Positions 26,462 to 40,138 of a stretch of DNA of 64,000 nucleotides are shown here, in pieces. The stretch's first letter is position 1. The number at the start of each line of letters is the position of its first letter. A model generated the notes under the pieces. The model was given only the letters and a program-made list of their open reading frames with translations. It did not search any database and had not been told where the DNA came from. The DNA is taken from the NCBI RefSeq assembly GCF_000203795.2, contig NW_006281100.1, forward strand, positions 670,535-734,534. Reading direction: 5' to 3'. This DNA comes from Batrachochytrium dendrobatidis JAM81. Taxonomy: Eukaryota; Chytridiomycota; Chytridiomycetes; Rhizophydiales. The position numbers and the translations under genes are program-made.

Positions 26462-28883
26462 ATGCATCAACAAGAACAACTGCAGGAAGAAAAAGACAGT
26501 CATAATGAAATCTCGTGGCCATCTTCTGGAACCGACCAGCAACAGCCTATGTTTGGGTGTATGGCTCGGAACGGAGATCACACTGCCATGCAGCAGGTCA
26601 GTTAATAATGGCGGGGTTTCTTTATACAATGGGATAAAGCCAGATTCGATGTGTTTAGGCTCGACTCCATACATTGTTGTGGCTGCTTAAATACTGCCAT
26701 CTTTTATCCCATCTTACTATGCTGTTGTAAGCAAGATTCATCACTGCATTTTGCCAAGTATTGTCTTGACTGCCCTTTCTATTGCCATTAAACACTTTTG
26801 ATTCTCTCTAGCCTTTTTGTTATACACAACTGGACTGGCAGCCCATACTTGCTATATGGTTTAACTTATTCTTGAATACTAATTATATTTGCCGATCTAA
26901 TGATGGCTGTTCAATTGGTAGTGATGATGATGGGTATACTTGGTTATGAGTTGAACTGAGCTTTGCGCTCAATTAATTTGCAGCCGTATTCATGTAAAAT
27001 GTGGTATTATCTTGCAGTCTCTGTTTTGCTTTAGAATATACAGTATTCGTTGCGCTTTCCTACTACAAATTGACTCTAGTAGACATTCTCAATCCTTGTT
27101 TCAAACACTGCCCATCATATAATACAATCAAACCATAGTCTTGAATCTCTTTCTCCATATTTGGCATACCCATACATTGCAAGATCAACAAGTTTGAACT
27201 CATATTCATTTCAACCCAGATATTGGGTCTGGGTGCTGTCAATCAAACCCATCTTTGTTGTATCTTAATCTCATATATTCGCGATCTAGTTCAAGAGAAC
27301 AATCGCAAGAATGCAGCTGTTGTTTTCATGTCAATCATCAAGAGAGAGTTCAGTCAATGAAAGAGTTAAAGAACACCATCTTGTCCAGTAAATTGACACC
27401 AATCATTTTATAACGCTTGGCCAAGCTACTACCTTGTTTATACTCAACTATTTCCCCAACTTATGGATTTGATCAATTGAATATTCTGCAAATTTTATTC
27501 CAAATTTTTTGCCAAGTGTAATCTGACAACTTGACTTCTCAGACTAAACACCAGCATTATGTTCAACAACAGATTCAAGAGCTCGAGTCTTTTCGAAAGC
27601 ACCACCAGCAACCGCTACATTATCCGCAGCCCAGGGCTGATGTAATTTCTCAAGTTCCAACCTCCAGCCACGATCACATCTGCTCGCATTTGTACCACAA
27701 TGGCTATCTGCAAGGACTCTATGCCGATTTGGTTGTCAGGATTCAACAGCAAGGTCCTCCCGGATTCAAACTATTGGTTGATGGACTAATATTCAACTTG
27801 CACAGAATAATTGCCATTCGCAGCCCTGTTTTGGCAACACTTCTGCACGAGCAAGAGATGTCTGGCGAGTAAGTTTTGGTCGCGTTTGCTATTTTTACAC
27901 CAATCATATTTTGCGGTGATGGAGATCATTGTCATTATTAAATGCTATTGATGTATTGTATATGTGTCGCTTATTACACAACACCTTATAAATTCAATGT
28001 CGCTCGGCAATTTTGCAAACTTTAATATTGACTATTTTACTTACCTGCCCTTGGCCTCCAATATCACTACAATTAAAATATTAGATATCAGCCCATGGCT
28101 TCGGTTATACTTAATACAGAAGATCCATGCATTACTCCACAAGGTGTTGGAATTGCTTTTGGGCATCTTTATTCCTCTAATGGACATGCACTTTTATCTC
28201 CTAAACACGGTAGTAAGCCAGACCCTGATCGCTCCATCCTTTTGCGTGCAGTTTTTGCTAGCGCATATCTCCTCGGCCTTTCAGATTTAATTGCAATGAC
28301 CAGTGACTACATCAAAGATGATATCTCCTCCAGCTCTGTACTTGGATACTGCCAGTTTGTTTCTCAGCCCAACTCTGCAAGATATGGTCCTGCCATAACC
28401 CTACTTCGTGAGAGCATTTTTACTTTTCTTTGTAAAGGCTTGATTGGTGAAATTTCTGAGAGGGTCGGTTTAATTTGGCAGAAAAAAGACAGTGAAGGAT
28501 ATAAAACTCTTGTACAACTGTTTGCCGAACTTCCCTTTGAATGGCTAAAGCGTACTGTCGAGTCTAAGTCGTTTGAGGTGGCTAGTGAATTGGAACGGTT
28601 TGCATTTGCAAAGGAGATCATTCAACTTCGTGCTCGCTCACGCTCTCCTTCGACACCCTCTCTTATAATGGCTGGTGATGAAAATGTGTTGCTTTCATTT
28701 GGAGGTAGCAAGATCAGCGGTAGTGGTGTCACCATCGTAAGAAAGGCTCTTCGTCACTCCTTTTCTCAATCCCTTGGACACATTCATTTGACCACCTCTG
28801 AAACCAACGGTGCAGGTGCTAACGGATTTAATCATACACAGCAACTACAGCCTGAACGACGCGTCTGGAAAGCTAGTCATTAG
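26462..28883 (+). CDS. BTB/POZ-domain protein
   Basis: Model of three exons: 26462..26596 (inferred), 27543..27868 and 28085..28883, about 419 residues. The inferred first exon (begins MHQQEQLQEEKDSHNEISW) ends at CAGCAG|GTCAGT in phase 0 and joins in phase 0 to an acceptor CTTCTCAG at 27,542. That is the simplest explanation for exon 2 having no ATG of its own. Exon 2 carries the start of a BTB fold, with GLYADLVVRIQQ and FNLHRIIAIRSPVLATLL. Exon 3 continues it with GVGIAFGHLYSS and a helical C-terminal half. BTB domains mediate dimerisation and often act as Cullin-3 adaptors; the partner here is unknown. The 946-bp first intron holds a MITE-like repeat. Confidence 0.75.
26980..27415 (-). 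repeat. MITE-like repeat, copy G, inside first intron of the BTB gene
   Basis: Starts with the terminal motif 'cagccgtattcatgtaaaat'. It continues with 'ttatcttgcagtctctgttt', 'ctactacaaattgactctag', 'catacccatacattgcaaga' and 'gttgtatcttaatctcatat', all shared with other copies. The far end is degraded and the boundary is approximate. Confidence 0.6.
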
Positions 28884-29247
28884 TCTTGCCTGGATGAACA
28901 AAAATGTTGATCTTAAAAAAACAATACAAAATTAAAACTATCAGTGTGGTTTTTTCTGATTTTGCATAATACTTTTTAGTTTTGATGTTTTTGTCCAAAG
29001 ATTAGGTTTGTATATTGACTTGCCTTTATTAACATAGTAGCACTTGGATCCAATCTCGACTTTAAATGAAAATACTGTTGATTCAAGCACTGACCATACT
29101 TTATGAATAGTCTTCCAAATAAAAGCATTGAACAAATCAAAAAAACACATTGCTAGCTTTAATATTATTATATTCATACAAAAACTGGGCTCAATTACTC
29201 AAAGCAGCATATTCACGATGGCAGATTGTTGGAATAAATTGACACCA
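28884..29247. other. Convergent intergenic gap
   Basis: AT-rich stretch between the 3' ends of the BTB gene and the Spb4 gene. AATAAA-like sequences occur on both strands, as expected for converging polyadenylation regions. No gene or repeat recognised. Confidence 0.45.
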
Positions 29248-31590
29248 TTACATGTCATCCGAAAAAGTGAAACCTTTGTTTAGCGGAGTTTGTCGTTTGT
29301 CCTTTTTGGTTTTCATGTAATCACGTTGAAAGTCATCATTACTTTTGACGGCACCTAGTGACTTGTGACTACTATGGTGTGTAGCGTCTTTTAAGTAAGA
29401 TGGGTGCGCATTATCGGGTTTGAGCTTGATATCTGCTAATTTAGAGTGTTTTGACATGGACATTGTTGCTAGCCCAGGGTTTTGAGCCATGATAATAGCA
29501 ATCTGTTTTTTCTCACGCTTGCTCTTGCGATCTGACCGTTTTCTTTTGATCTCCTTGCTCTGTGACCATGCCACTGTTTTCTTTTTATACAATTTCTTTT
29601 TTGAAACTCCACTTGTAGTTGCATTAGCAATATTGGTTAAGCGCTGTTTTTCACGCGATTTATCCTTGTATTTAATTGTATCAGGCTAGCACATTGACCA
29701 ATCAAAGATTATACATTTCAGTGGTAAATAAATATGTACATAATCAAGTCGCACAAACAATACAACTTACATCAAATTCAGTTGCTGCAAAATCAACCTT
29801 GATCGTTTTTAGTTCTGGCATTCTGGGCATTCTCAATAACCCAAATGATCTTGCTACCAAACTTAAATCGACATCCTTGATGCGAAAAATAAAATTGGCT
29901 TGATGCTCGCTATATGCACGAACCCAACTAACAAATGCAATGATCCCTTTTTCATAAACATCGCGATCACCCAAAGTAATTTTTTTTTGGTCTTCACAAA
30001 GCTGCGAGATTTTTTCGGGTGGTATGGTTTCCAACATCATCTCCACAATAGGTACTTTACGAAGCTGCAAAAATTCAACGTACGCATCCTCATGTTGTGA
30101 TAGAAATACAACAGCACTCCCTTGTCTCCCAAAACGGGCAGCTCTGCCACATCTGTGGGCAAATGCTTTTGGATCTTGTGGTGCATCAAATTGAACAACC
30201 CAGTCTACGTCAGGAATATCCAAACCACGAGCAGCAATATCTGTACAAATAAGTACAGAAGACATGGGGGCCTCAGTAAACTTTCGATATACTGCTTCGC
30301 GCCGTTTTGGATTCATTTTCCCATGAAGCGAATGAAACTGTAAGTCAGGACAATTATCAATTTGGGAAAAAAGCTAACGTTTGTATTGTTAAAACAAATG
30401 TTAACAATCTCCTACTTTGTAAATGATAAATAGCGTGCACAGATTTAAAGCTGATCGATACTTTTAATGTACCAATCGCAATTCACTAAAAAAACAAAAG
30501 CAGTCAAAAATACAAACCTTGTGGTAGTAATCAACACACGCACAAGTGGAAAAGTATACGATAAACTTTTTGTCTTGGTGCTTTTCAAGTAAACATAGCA
30601 GTTGTGAAAGCTTCTCATCTTGTTTGACAATGGCATATCCAATGCTTAATGAGGAAGGTGTTCGTTGATTAGTGTCACCACCATCAGTGGCCTCTACTTT
30701 TACCACAATCTTTACTGGATTTCGTAGTCCAGCCTTAACTAGCTGGCCCAGTCCTTCATTCATGGTGGCAGAAAATAGTCCTGTACGTCTTTGTTTGGGA
30801 ATTTTCCGTAAAATTGAAGTGAGAGCAAGCTCAAATCCCATATCTAGCAAGCGGTCTGCTTCATCCATGATCAGCACTTCAAGTTCTTTGCAGTTAAAAA
30901 TGTTTTGACGCTTCAATAAATCATCCAGACGTCCAGGCGTGCCTATCAATATATGTGCACCAGTTGCTGCAAACTGCTGAACGTCCTCGCGAACTATATT
31001 CCCTCCAATTAATAGCATATGCGAAATACATACAGGGGTAGCTGGAAAGTCATTATCCGTTGATTGAGGCTTTGAGTCAAAATAAGATCCAGTTTTGGCC
31101 GCATAAGCATTTAATGCGTCAATAAAGATGGTGAAAACGTTATAAATCTGCTTGGCCAGCTCGCGAGTAGGTGATATGATAATAGCCCCAATATCATTTT
31201 TACCAAGCGGACGATTATCTGCGTATCTTCGAAGAAGCATCTCTAGTACTGGAATGACAAAAGCGAGTGTTTTTCCAGATCCAGTAACTGCCTCGACAAC
31301 TACGTCCCTATGTTTCATAAAAAGAGGAACTGTGGATGCTTGAACCGGTGTCATTTGAGTGAAACCTTGAAGTGCAAGCGCCTGCCGTCTTGATATGCAG
31401 AGAAAATAGTAATAAGTGCACATACAGTCAAATGTTAGCCAATGCTTTCATATTCAAAAGTTGTATCAATTGCGATCAAAGCAGTTGTTGAAATCAAGTC
31501 TAATACATATAGTATAGCATACATAGGCTCCGAGAGACTGGGCTCTAGTAAATCCCAACTTCCAGCATTTGCAATCGATTCTTCGTCCAT
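29248..31590 (-). CDS. SPB4: DEAD-box RNA helicase Spb4/DDX55 (60S ribosome biogenesis)
   Basis: Exons on the minus strand: 31590..31523, 31388..30518, 30373..29771 and 29685..29248, about 659 residues. The first exon is only 68 nt and starts [20 protein letters not shown]; it joins in phase to [20 protein letters not shown], the expected Spb4 N-terminus. Helicase motifs are in order: Q motif, Walker [27 protein letters not shown] box ([13 protein letters not shown]), SAT (FSATM), then [12 protein letters not shown] and [10 protein letters not shown] in the C-terminal lobe. The tail is lysine-rich ([10 protein letters not shown]), as usual in this subfamily. Spb4 acts in the nucleolus in 25S rRNA and pre-60S maturation. 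Confidence 0.93.
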
Positions 31591-32007
31591 AAGTCTGGTT
31601 TCTAGTCATGCAAATTGTGAAGCTCGGATTATCAAAAAAATTGGTTGTAAATTTTTTCACCTGATGAAACGTTTTCAGGTGTCAATCTACATCTTCAAAT
31701 CGCAGGTGGATGCGACAGCAGCTTAGTTTCAACATAAATTTAAATAGCAGTATTAGACAATTTATTTGAAATCTGCATTAAACAATCTTAATAAACGGTA
31801 ATTGGCAGCAACAGTCATTTGACAACACGTGGGTTTGACCTGACTCGATAGAAACGACAAGTCAGAAAGGCAGTTTTATGCCAGTTTTTGATACTGAACA
31901 TAGTCAACCAAGTAAAATAGCCAGTCAGTTTTATTTTGACTAGATGTGCAAAACTATCAACATCTCATTAAATAGCTTCAATCATAGCCGCCATAGTCTT
32001 GTAGTAA
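31591..32007. other. Intergenic gap upstream of SPB4
   Basis: A 417-bp stretch between the Spb4 start and the Nup98-Nup96 stop, both on the minus strand. It should contain the Spb4 promoter and the nucleoporin 3' end. No repeat-family match or conserved motif was recognised. Confidence 0.4.
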
Positions 32008-35000
32008 TCAGAGCGCAGTGTCAATCCAATCTGTAACTAGCAAGCGTATACCTCCAATACGCTCCTCTGGCACAAGAGGTAAATTTCTAAGAAGATCACC
32101 ATCAAGAGTGTAGTTCAGTCCAATATCGTCGTTTTCCAAATATCCAATATCTAATGACAGACGCGACAGCCTTGTTGACATCTCTGCTACCGCTATACCT
32201 AGCAAGCGGTCGTCTTTAGGACTCAACAAAAAGATACGTGTACAAGCAATACTGCGTAGCTTTGAAAGAGCGTTATCTGAAAGAACTTTCAACACAGAAT
32301 GGATTTCAGGAAGAGTATCCTGGAGTAGTTTTGCACGATGAGTTTGTTCATCAAGAATACTTTGATCGTCCAACATTTTGCTAGCATCACCTGCCCAGTC
32401 TTGTATCTGCTGAATACTTTCTGTAGCCGATTCAACAACATCAATGTATCGCTTAAACAGTCCAGCTCCATGTTCCCAACTATCCACAGAATTATGATCG
32501 AATTGATCAATTGCCTGCTTGAGAAATGCAAAGTCTTCTAAAAACGCAAAAAAACAAAAACTAATAAGCATTTGATGATTGAAACATTCTAGTATGGTTA
32601 AAATACTCGTATAAATCAGCCACACCATTAATAATGCGCATAGGAGCGATTTTTGAGATAAAAAGCCGCTGCGCATGCGCAAAGTGTTTTGCATCCAACA
32701 AAGAGACAAGTTCTTGAAGAAAGTTTCCCATATACCGAGAACGCAAAGCCTATTCTCGCCAAAAATCACATTAGTAAGTACCAAGTATATAAGCAAACAG
32801 GCATTTGATCAACCAATGTCAGATGCAATCAAAAACTTACACGGGCTTCGTGGATCCATTCAGCAGGAATACGAAGCTGCTTGGTAAGAAAAAGATAATC
32901 GTCGCTAAAACTATCATTGCCGAATTGGCCATAGGCAATCTTTTTTTCAACTGGCTGTCTCGTAAGTAGACCATTTACAATATCACCGCGAGTGGATGAA
33001 AGTGGTTTCCAACTGCCACTGGCATCTTGTAACGGATACCAGTGTGAAAGCAATACACGAATCAGTTCCTCGCGACCAGAATGAGCACCGACAAACAGCG
33101 ATACAAAAATTGCCCATTTCCACAGTCCAAGAGACTCGAGCTGGGCTACAAAAGAAATTGTAATGCAATCCAGTGCTTTACTTTGACCAAAACACATTCC
33201 AGCCGTTTGTCTATCTTCACTAGCACTTTGTTCAGTATTGGATTTCAAATGTGGTTGAATAATCGCGGTTTCCGCCATCGTATCTTTGAAATTTCGCACT
33301 TGTTTGACACTAACCAGCATCTGTGAAAGTAACCATGGAATGCGATAGTCTAGTTGAAACATAGAGCTTGTATGTGGATGTAGTGCTGGTTCCAAAGAAT
33401 AGGCGGGGTCTACAGCCAATTGAAGCAAGTGATAGCATGCGTCCAATGGCTCGTTGGGAGCATACTTTTTGAGTTCATCTTGTTTAGACTGTTGATAAGC
33501 AGGGCGTGGCCAAGGTACGCTCCCTGTTTGAAATCCCAAAACATAAGTTTCCAAAGCCTTGGAAAATCTCCAATCACCCCCCTTTCCATACCAGAAAAAA
33601 AGACCAAAGCTCCGTTTCCAATTCATCGTAGATGGACAAACGCGCTGATCCCACAGATTGGTATCGCCACTAATAAGACGAAGAATATCAAGGTAGTCGG
33701 GAGAAATGTGTGCAAGACCCTTTTTTTCATATTGCTGCCAAACTAAAAGTTGATCTATAATGGCTTGACGTGTATTGACATCCATTCCTCCACGACCTGG
33801 AACTCCATTTGAAAAATAGGCCATTTGAGTAGTATTGCTCGACAACAGCGAAATTCTTGATCCTGGGCCGTTGATTTGAGATAAAATTGATGCCAAACGC
33901 AAGTCACGGTTTTTGACAGACTCTCCAATTGCCTTGGATACTAATCTGCCTGTGAGAAACATCATAATTCGTTGATATGGATGAGGTATGCGGTCAACTT
34001 CACTGTCTGTCTCATCTTTGAGCGCGGATATAAGCCATTCGCTTAGAGCTTCTTTACGCAGAGCAGTCCGTATAGCACATTCTTGGGCATGGGTAAGTTT
34101 CTGCTTACCTACAACTGAATCCAGGAGAACGTCATCCCACAATGCACTTGCCAGTTTCCATAAAAATTTCTCATGCGTAACAGATACTGAATGCTGCTCC
34201 ATGGCAACTAAAGCAATGGCCTTTTCAAGAGAGAAAAAGTCGAATGCCCTGCTTAAACGAGCTCGAGGAACACCAAATGCATGGTGTGGGAATGCTGAAC
34301 TCTGAAAAGGCTCTTTTAAGTTGGTGTTCGACTGAGATTCAACTGGACTAGTATTGCCATTAACAGCATTGACATTTTGATAGTCATCAACAAACTCCTC
34401 TATATCGCCAGTATCGGAAACTATAGTTGTCACGTTCACCTGCGTCTGCTCTAAAACGGTTTTCAACGATGCAATCTGCTTAAAAACTTCTTCGGATTGA
34501 TCAAAAGAGCTCTGATTACCAAATTCAAAAATATTGACTTTTCGAATAGAAACACGAGACATGGCTCCTCTCTGTGTCGCACTGAATGGTCAGCCAGTGT
34601 GTTGTACCCAGCAACCAATTGATAAAATAAAAATATATTAATAACCAATACATATAGGTTCATTCAGATGAATACTAACTTGAATCGATGATAAACCAAT
34701 TCAAACTACATAGCCCACAAATAACGAAAAAGGTTTGAAAGAGTGCTCACCTCCCAGTAACTACAAAACTTCCACCTCGCCCCCACCCAACTCGAAAGCT
34801 GCGGCCCATGTATAATCCAGAATCGGCAATCATCGTGTTTTTATCACAAACAACACTTGTTTCGAATGGTGCAAGTTCAGAAAGATATTTTTTTGAAAGC
34901 ACTGTAGCATCAAGAGAATCAGCACGATGATATTTTTGAGGAGACGATTGAGCTGGCGAAAGTGACATGTGGTGATCAGCAAGTTTTTCGGTGTCAAAGG

Positions 35001-38000
35001 TGGCTTGGAGCAAAATTTTGCCACTTGAAGGTGTATTAAAATCAGTACGCGAACCTCCCAGTGATGTGCCAACACCCATAGTTGAAGTACGTGGTCGTTT
35101 ATCTATAATCGAAGCCTCATTGCTTTCACTCGAGACATGTGCATGAAAAGTCACAGGATTTTTAAAAAAATGCGGAGTAGATTTTGAGGAATCAGATAAT
35201 CCAGAATGGGGCATGGCAGCAGATCGAAACAAAGACTGCTTCATTGTTTGCACTTTATGAGCAAGACTCATTCGATCGATTGCTGAAGTAGTCACGTTAA
35301 GTACTGACATTGGCATGCCCACCTTCATTGCAGCATCCACGTTCAAAGTGTCGGGAATTTCATGATCTGCTGTCTCACTTTCGTTGCCATCAGTAGCAGA
35401 GTCAAAAGCCTCATCTGTTAAATTAGAACCATCAGAAGACTCGGAATAAACTTCTTTGTCATTGTCAAAAGACTGGTCGTCCATCTCGTCTTCCTGTTCA
35501 ATATATAGCCCACCTTGAGAGTCTGTGTAGCTTTGAATATACTCGGAATTTGCAAATAATGGCAACTTGCTATCAGATTCATCAGCATCCAAACCTAAAC
35601 CCTTCTTAGTCTGCATACTGCTCGAAAGAGTTAAAGGACCGTGACGATGTGGAAGATCTGCCTGGTTGCGGACATGCATAAACGAGTCTTTAACATAAGA
35701 TGACTCTGTAGTTAAATCGATTGTATGTACCTCAGATTCATTATACTTGGAATCATGGGTGCCAACATGTTGAAATAGCGCTGGAGTAGATTTATAAGCA
35801 GCAGCTGTGGAGGCAGGAACTTGAGCAGGAAGCGATACTTCGTCTTCATCGTCGTCCTCAATACCATATTTGCTAAAGTGTTCAACACGGAAAAGCCACG
35901 TTCCACTTAGACTGTTAAACCCAAGCCATTGAGTTTCTGGCATTGTCTCAAGCTTACTCATATGACGATCATAGCGTGGGTCTGCTGTATTTTTAATAGG
36001 CTGGCGAGTTGCCTTGTCAATAGGCCAGCATGCTGTAAGACTAATCTCGGCAGGCACATTTAAACCAAATCCGACTGGCGGCTTATTTTCCTCGTCGGGA
36101 TAAACAATGCAGAGTTTTGGTTCAAAAATAACAATCGTACCAGGAATATGCTCGATTCCAGCCCTGGTTCCAAGGTGTGACGCACTTAGCAAATCTACTG
36201 GTGTCAAGAAGCATACAGAACCAAAGCTGGAATGTCTGATAGTAAATCTCTCTACTCGGCGAAGTTCCTCATCCGACATGAGCAAAAGGGTTTGGAGTGG
36301 GGGGTCCATAATGTAGTCTGCTACCTCATCTCTAAATCCAGGGGATATATTAGATAGAGACTTGAACGAATGAATGGCATGTGTAGTTTCAATGCTAGAT
36401 CCGTGGGGTGTGGAAGAAGCGCTGGAAAGGAATGGTGAGCGTGATGGACTTTTCCCGCCTACAGAGATAGCTCGGGCACTCAGCGATGCCTCGGCAGCCT
36501 CTTCTAGTGATGGATCAAAACTGACATTCCGTTTACCCGCATCACCAGATGACCATGTCGATTTTAAAGGTGTTCCCAAAGATGTGTTTCCAGTGTATGA
36601 CAAAACTTCGCTTGCATCATCAATAATAAGGCGCTTCACATTACGTCGAGGAGTAAACCGAGCATCAAGACCAAGCGAGGCTGGGTCTCGAGGAGATCCC
36701 TCTGTAAGCTGTAGAGACTTGAGCCCGACCTTGGATGGAGTGAAAATACCACGAGGTACTTCGGAAATACTGGGTCCGACCTGTTGGGAAGTAGGAACAA
36801 GATTGCGAAGTTTAATTTTAGCTGCACTACGCGGAGTCACTTTAAGACTAGATGCAATTGCAGGTTTTTTCTTCTCGGCAGGAGTTCCAATAAGGGCAGG
36901 AGCTACACTTGGCGCAGTTGATACAGGAGCGGCTGTGGGTTGGAGTAGTGGATTGAAACCATAAGGACTCTGATCAATTTTGGCTTGAAGTCCAACCTGA
37001 GGCTGATTCTGAATTTGACCTAATCCGTACGATGGTGCAGTATTACCAAAGAGAGATCCGCCAACTGCAGGTTGAGTTCCACCAAGAACCCCTCCGCCTG
37101 CACCAAATAAACCACCAGTTGCATTTTGCGGGGCAGCAATGCCAAATGAAGGTGCTTGTGTAGACAAGGCAGTTCCATACCCAAATAAGCCTTAATATTT
37201 GTAAATAGATAACATGTATAGCACAATTTATAAGTAAGCATGTTTCACAGAAAACCGCAAAAGGTTGGCACTGATTGCCTAGATAAATATGTGGATCGAA
37301 GCATCAGTGCGATTATATTTAGTTTACCTGCAGGCTTGGCAGTAGTGTTTCCAAACAGTCCAGTTGTAGTCGTTGATGCACCAAACCCTTGAGATGGAGC
37401 TGGTGCACCAAAAAGTCCTCCTGAAGCAACTGTTGTAGCAGGCTGCTGAGCGCCAAAAAGACCACCACCAAAGGCACCTCCAGGCTGCGAAAATGCTGTC
37501 GAGGTAGCGGCTCCAAAGGGCTGAGTAGATATAGCTGCATGAGTTGTCTGAGGAGCGCCAAATAACCCGGCTCCAACAGTAGACGCGGGAGTACCAAACG
37601 CGCCCATCCCAAATGCTATTCGTGATGCCAAAAGATAAAAAAAGTTAAACTTGACACTTATCTTATTAATGGCGCATAAACTTACCTGGTTTGACAGCAC
37701 TTGTAGTACTGCCAAAAAGACCACCGCCTTGTGTAGCAGCAGGTTGGGAAAAGGCGCCAGGTTGAGTTGCACCAAAAGCCGGTGCAGCAGCAGGTGCCTG
37801 GCCTCCGAAAAGACTATTACTGGTTGTTGCAGTGCCTCCAAGTCCAGATACACCAAAAAGACCACCTGTAGTCGCGCCTGCAGGTTTGGGAGCTCCAAAC
37901 AATCCACTTGAATTGGTTGCCGGAGCGCCAAATGCAGTGGTTGGCGCTGCTCCAAATCCAGTAGTAGTTTGAGCACTGCCGCCTAATTAATTTAGGTTAG

Positions 38001-39911
38001 ACAAGATAAATGTAAAATGCATACGATTTGAAAATTTGAACTGAAGTGAGTATTTTTGTTGATTAAACGGCTTACCAAAAGGAAAGGCCGTCTTTTGACT
38101 CTGTTGCTGATTGTTCATCCCAAAGGCACCAGTTCCAGTAGATCCAAAAGTATTTGTTGTAGCAGCACCTCCAAAGAGACCACCTTGTTGAGCAGGCTGT
38201 CCAAACGCATTTGTTGCCGGCTGAGTCGCACCAAACGTATTAGTTGAGCTTGAAAATGCTCCTCCTATTCCACTGGCTGGTGCTCCAGCAGTACCCATTC
38301 CACCAAATGCAGAAGTAGTGGTAGAAGCTGATCCAAAAGCAGGCTTGGTAGCCCCAAATGCTGAGGTTTGCTGACCAAACCCACCACTTACGCCAGAATT
38401 GGAAAATTTCTTGTTCATAGCGTAGTCTTGAAGTCGAAGTTCCTATGCATTATAAAAGAATAAAGATTGAGTGACTGGACATACACGTTGATCAAGTCTA
38501 TGCCTAAATAAGTGGAAGAGTTTTTCCAATGCCATTAATCAAGCCATCCATAATAGATCTGGTGTAGAATGGCTCACCTCAAACGACCAGTTTTGGTAGG
38601 CTGGCATCGCGTTGATACTTTGAAATTTTGTCATGGTAGCTGAAGTGGGCGAGTCACGTTCCATAGTCTCCTGATATGCTGGATTGCCTGTACCTTGATT
38701 ATTGTGCTGAGATGTTGCAAGATTTCCTGTACCCATTCCAGCTGATTGAGTAGCACCAAACATATTTTGACCAGTGGTGCTGGCACCAAAGGCGCTTGTT
38801 CCAGTATTATTTGCAGCACCAAAAGCATTTCCATTAGTAGCACCCATTCCAACACCGCCAAACATGCCTCCACCTCCAAGTCCAGTATTGCTTCCAAACC
38901 CGCCTATCAGTCAAAAATCAAGACGGTGATGTGAAATTAGTTTAAAGATTATAGAAAACCGATCAATAAAGTCATGGACATTATTAGAAGTTGCTTAATT
39001 ATAGATGTTTTTAAAAGGGATGTCGTCATTGGTAAGGAATATGCCAAATATTCTTAAAAATATTCAACATTGAAATGGATTCAACTCTATTAAACCTGCA
39101 ATCTACCTACTAGTAGTTGCGGCTCCAAAAGCCGATGTTGTATTTGCTGGAGCCCCGAATGCACCCATTTGTGGAGCAGCGGCTCCGACACCTGTATTTG
39201 CACCACCAAATACACCAGCAGCAGCCCCAGGATTTCCAAACGCACTACCACTTGCGGCAGGAGCTCCAAAAGCACCTTGAATGAAATGTAAATTTCAAAA
39301 ATAGGTTAATATCGACCATATTAGACATAAACATAGCACACGAACCAGAGATTCAACAGCAAAATTATAATTGAAAGGATACAAGGGAAAACGGATTGCA
39401 GTCATATTTGATCCTACAGCACTCGGCTCAATCTAAACTATTTCCAAATATCGTATTCAAACCCCAACAGCAACATCGGTGCTAAAACTCAATATACTGC
39501 AGCAACACCAAGCCCAGTATTAATCGATGGCTGAGTAACATCAAATATTTTTAGACAATTGACCAAATAGTTGTTTGGTAGTACATTCATGCTGGACATT
39601 AATGTCGGCAGATCACAAATGTTTCTCATTACCATATAGCAAGTCACAAATTTGTTCAAATGCCAACACAACATCAACGACCACAACACAATTAAACCCC
39701 AACCTCGATAAAAATTTATGTAGATGGCCTACAGGATGCAACAAAGACAAATCGGATGTAGTAACGCAAGTGGATAATCCAAATAGCAAGATATGACCAA
39801 AAACTCACCTCCTCCACCGAAGCCTCCAAAGAGCGGTGCTGGCTGCTGTTGTTGCTGTTGTTGTTGGGGTTGACCAAAGCCTGTATTGCTACCAAATCCA
39901 CCACCAAACAT
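32008..39911 (-). CDS. NUP98: Nup98-Nup96 (yeast Nup145-type) nucleoporin precursor
   Basis: Ten exons on the minus strand: 39911..39809, 39275..39111, 38903..38578, 38442..38076, 37982..37686, 37615..37328, 37190..34751, 34581..32841, 32749..32626 and 32537..32008. Phases agree and give about 2,126 residues. The N-terminal third is FG/GLFG repeats. A Gle2-binding-like segment (NAMPAYQNWSFEELRLQDYA) spans an exon junction. The autoproteolytic domain ends in FRVEHFSKYG (about 35,880), where Nup98 family proteins cleave between F and S. After an acidic linker, LYMGRSFRVGWGRGGSFVV and the following helical region form the Nup96/Nup145C part of the Y-complex. One cleaved polypeptide thus supplies both a mobile FG nucleoporin and a scaffold subunit. 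The 32626 donor (GTGTGG) is weak but is the only one that keeps frame; the AG|GTAGG region near 39,110 is also ambiguous. Confidence 0.92.
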
Positions 39912-40138
39912 GACAGACAATTGATATCAAGGCAGTATAAGAATATAAAATATGCCTTTAGGAAAAACAGGCGACAAATTGCTCAACCAGATTTACAGCC
40001 AAGAAAATGGCCATTTTTGAAGTGTCAATTTGGCCAAAATTACCGGACTTGCCAGTTTATCTGCAGCCAGCAAGACTGGTCGTGTACATGGCAAGCCAGC
40101 CAATCGTATTCTTAGCCTAGACAATATCAACTGAACTC
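39912..40138. promoter_or_regulatory. Shared divergent promoter of Nup98-Nup96 and RTEL1
   Basis: Only 227 bp separate the two ATGs, which face away from each other, so both promoters must lie here or overlap the 5' exons. No TATA box or known factor site can be assigned with confidence. Confidence 0.5.

Noticed and set aside
37245..37976. 243-codon minus-strand frame rich in Leu/Gln
   Set aside because: It is the out-of-frame reading of the Nup98 FG-repeat exons and runs through two clear introns.
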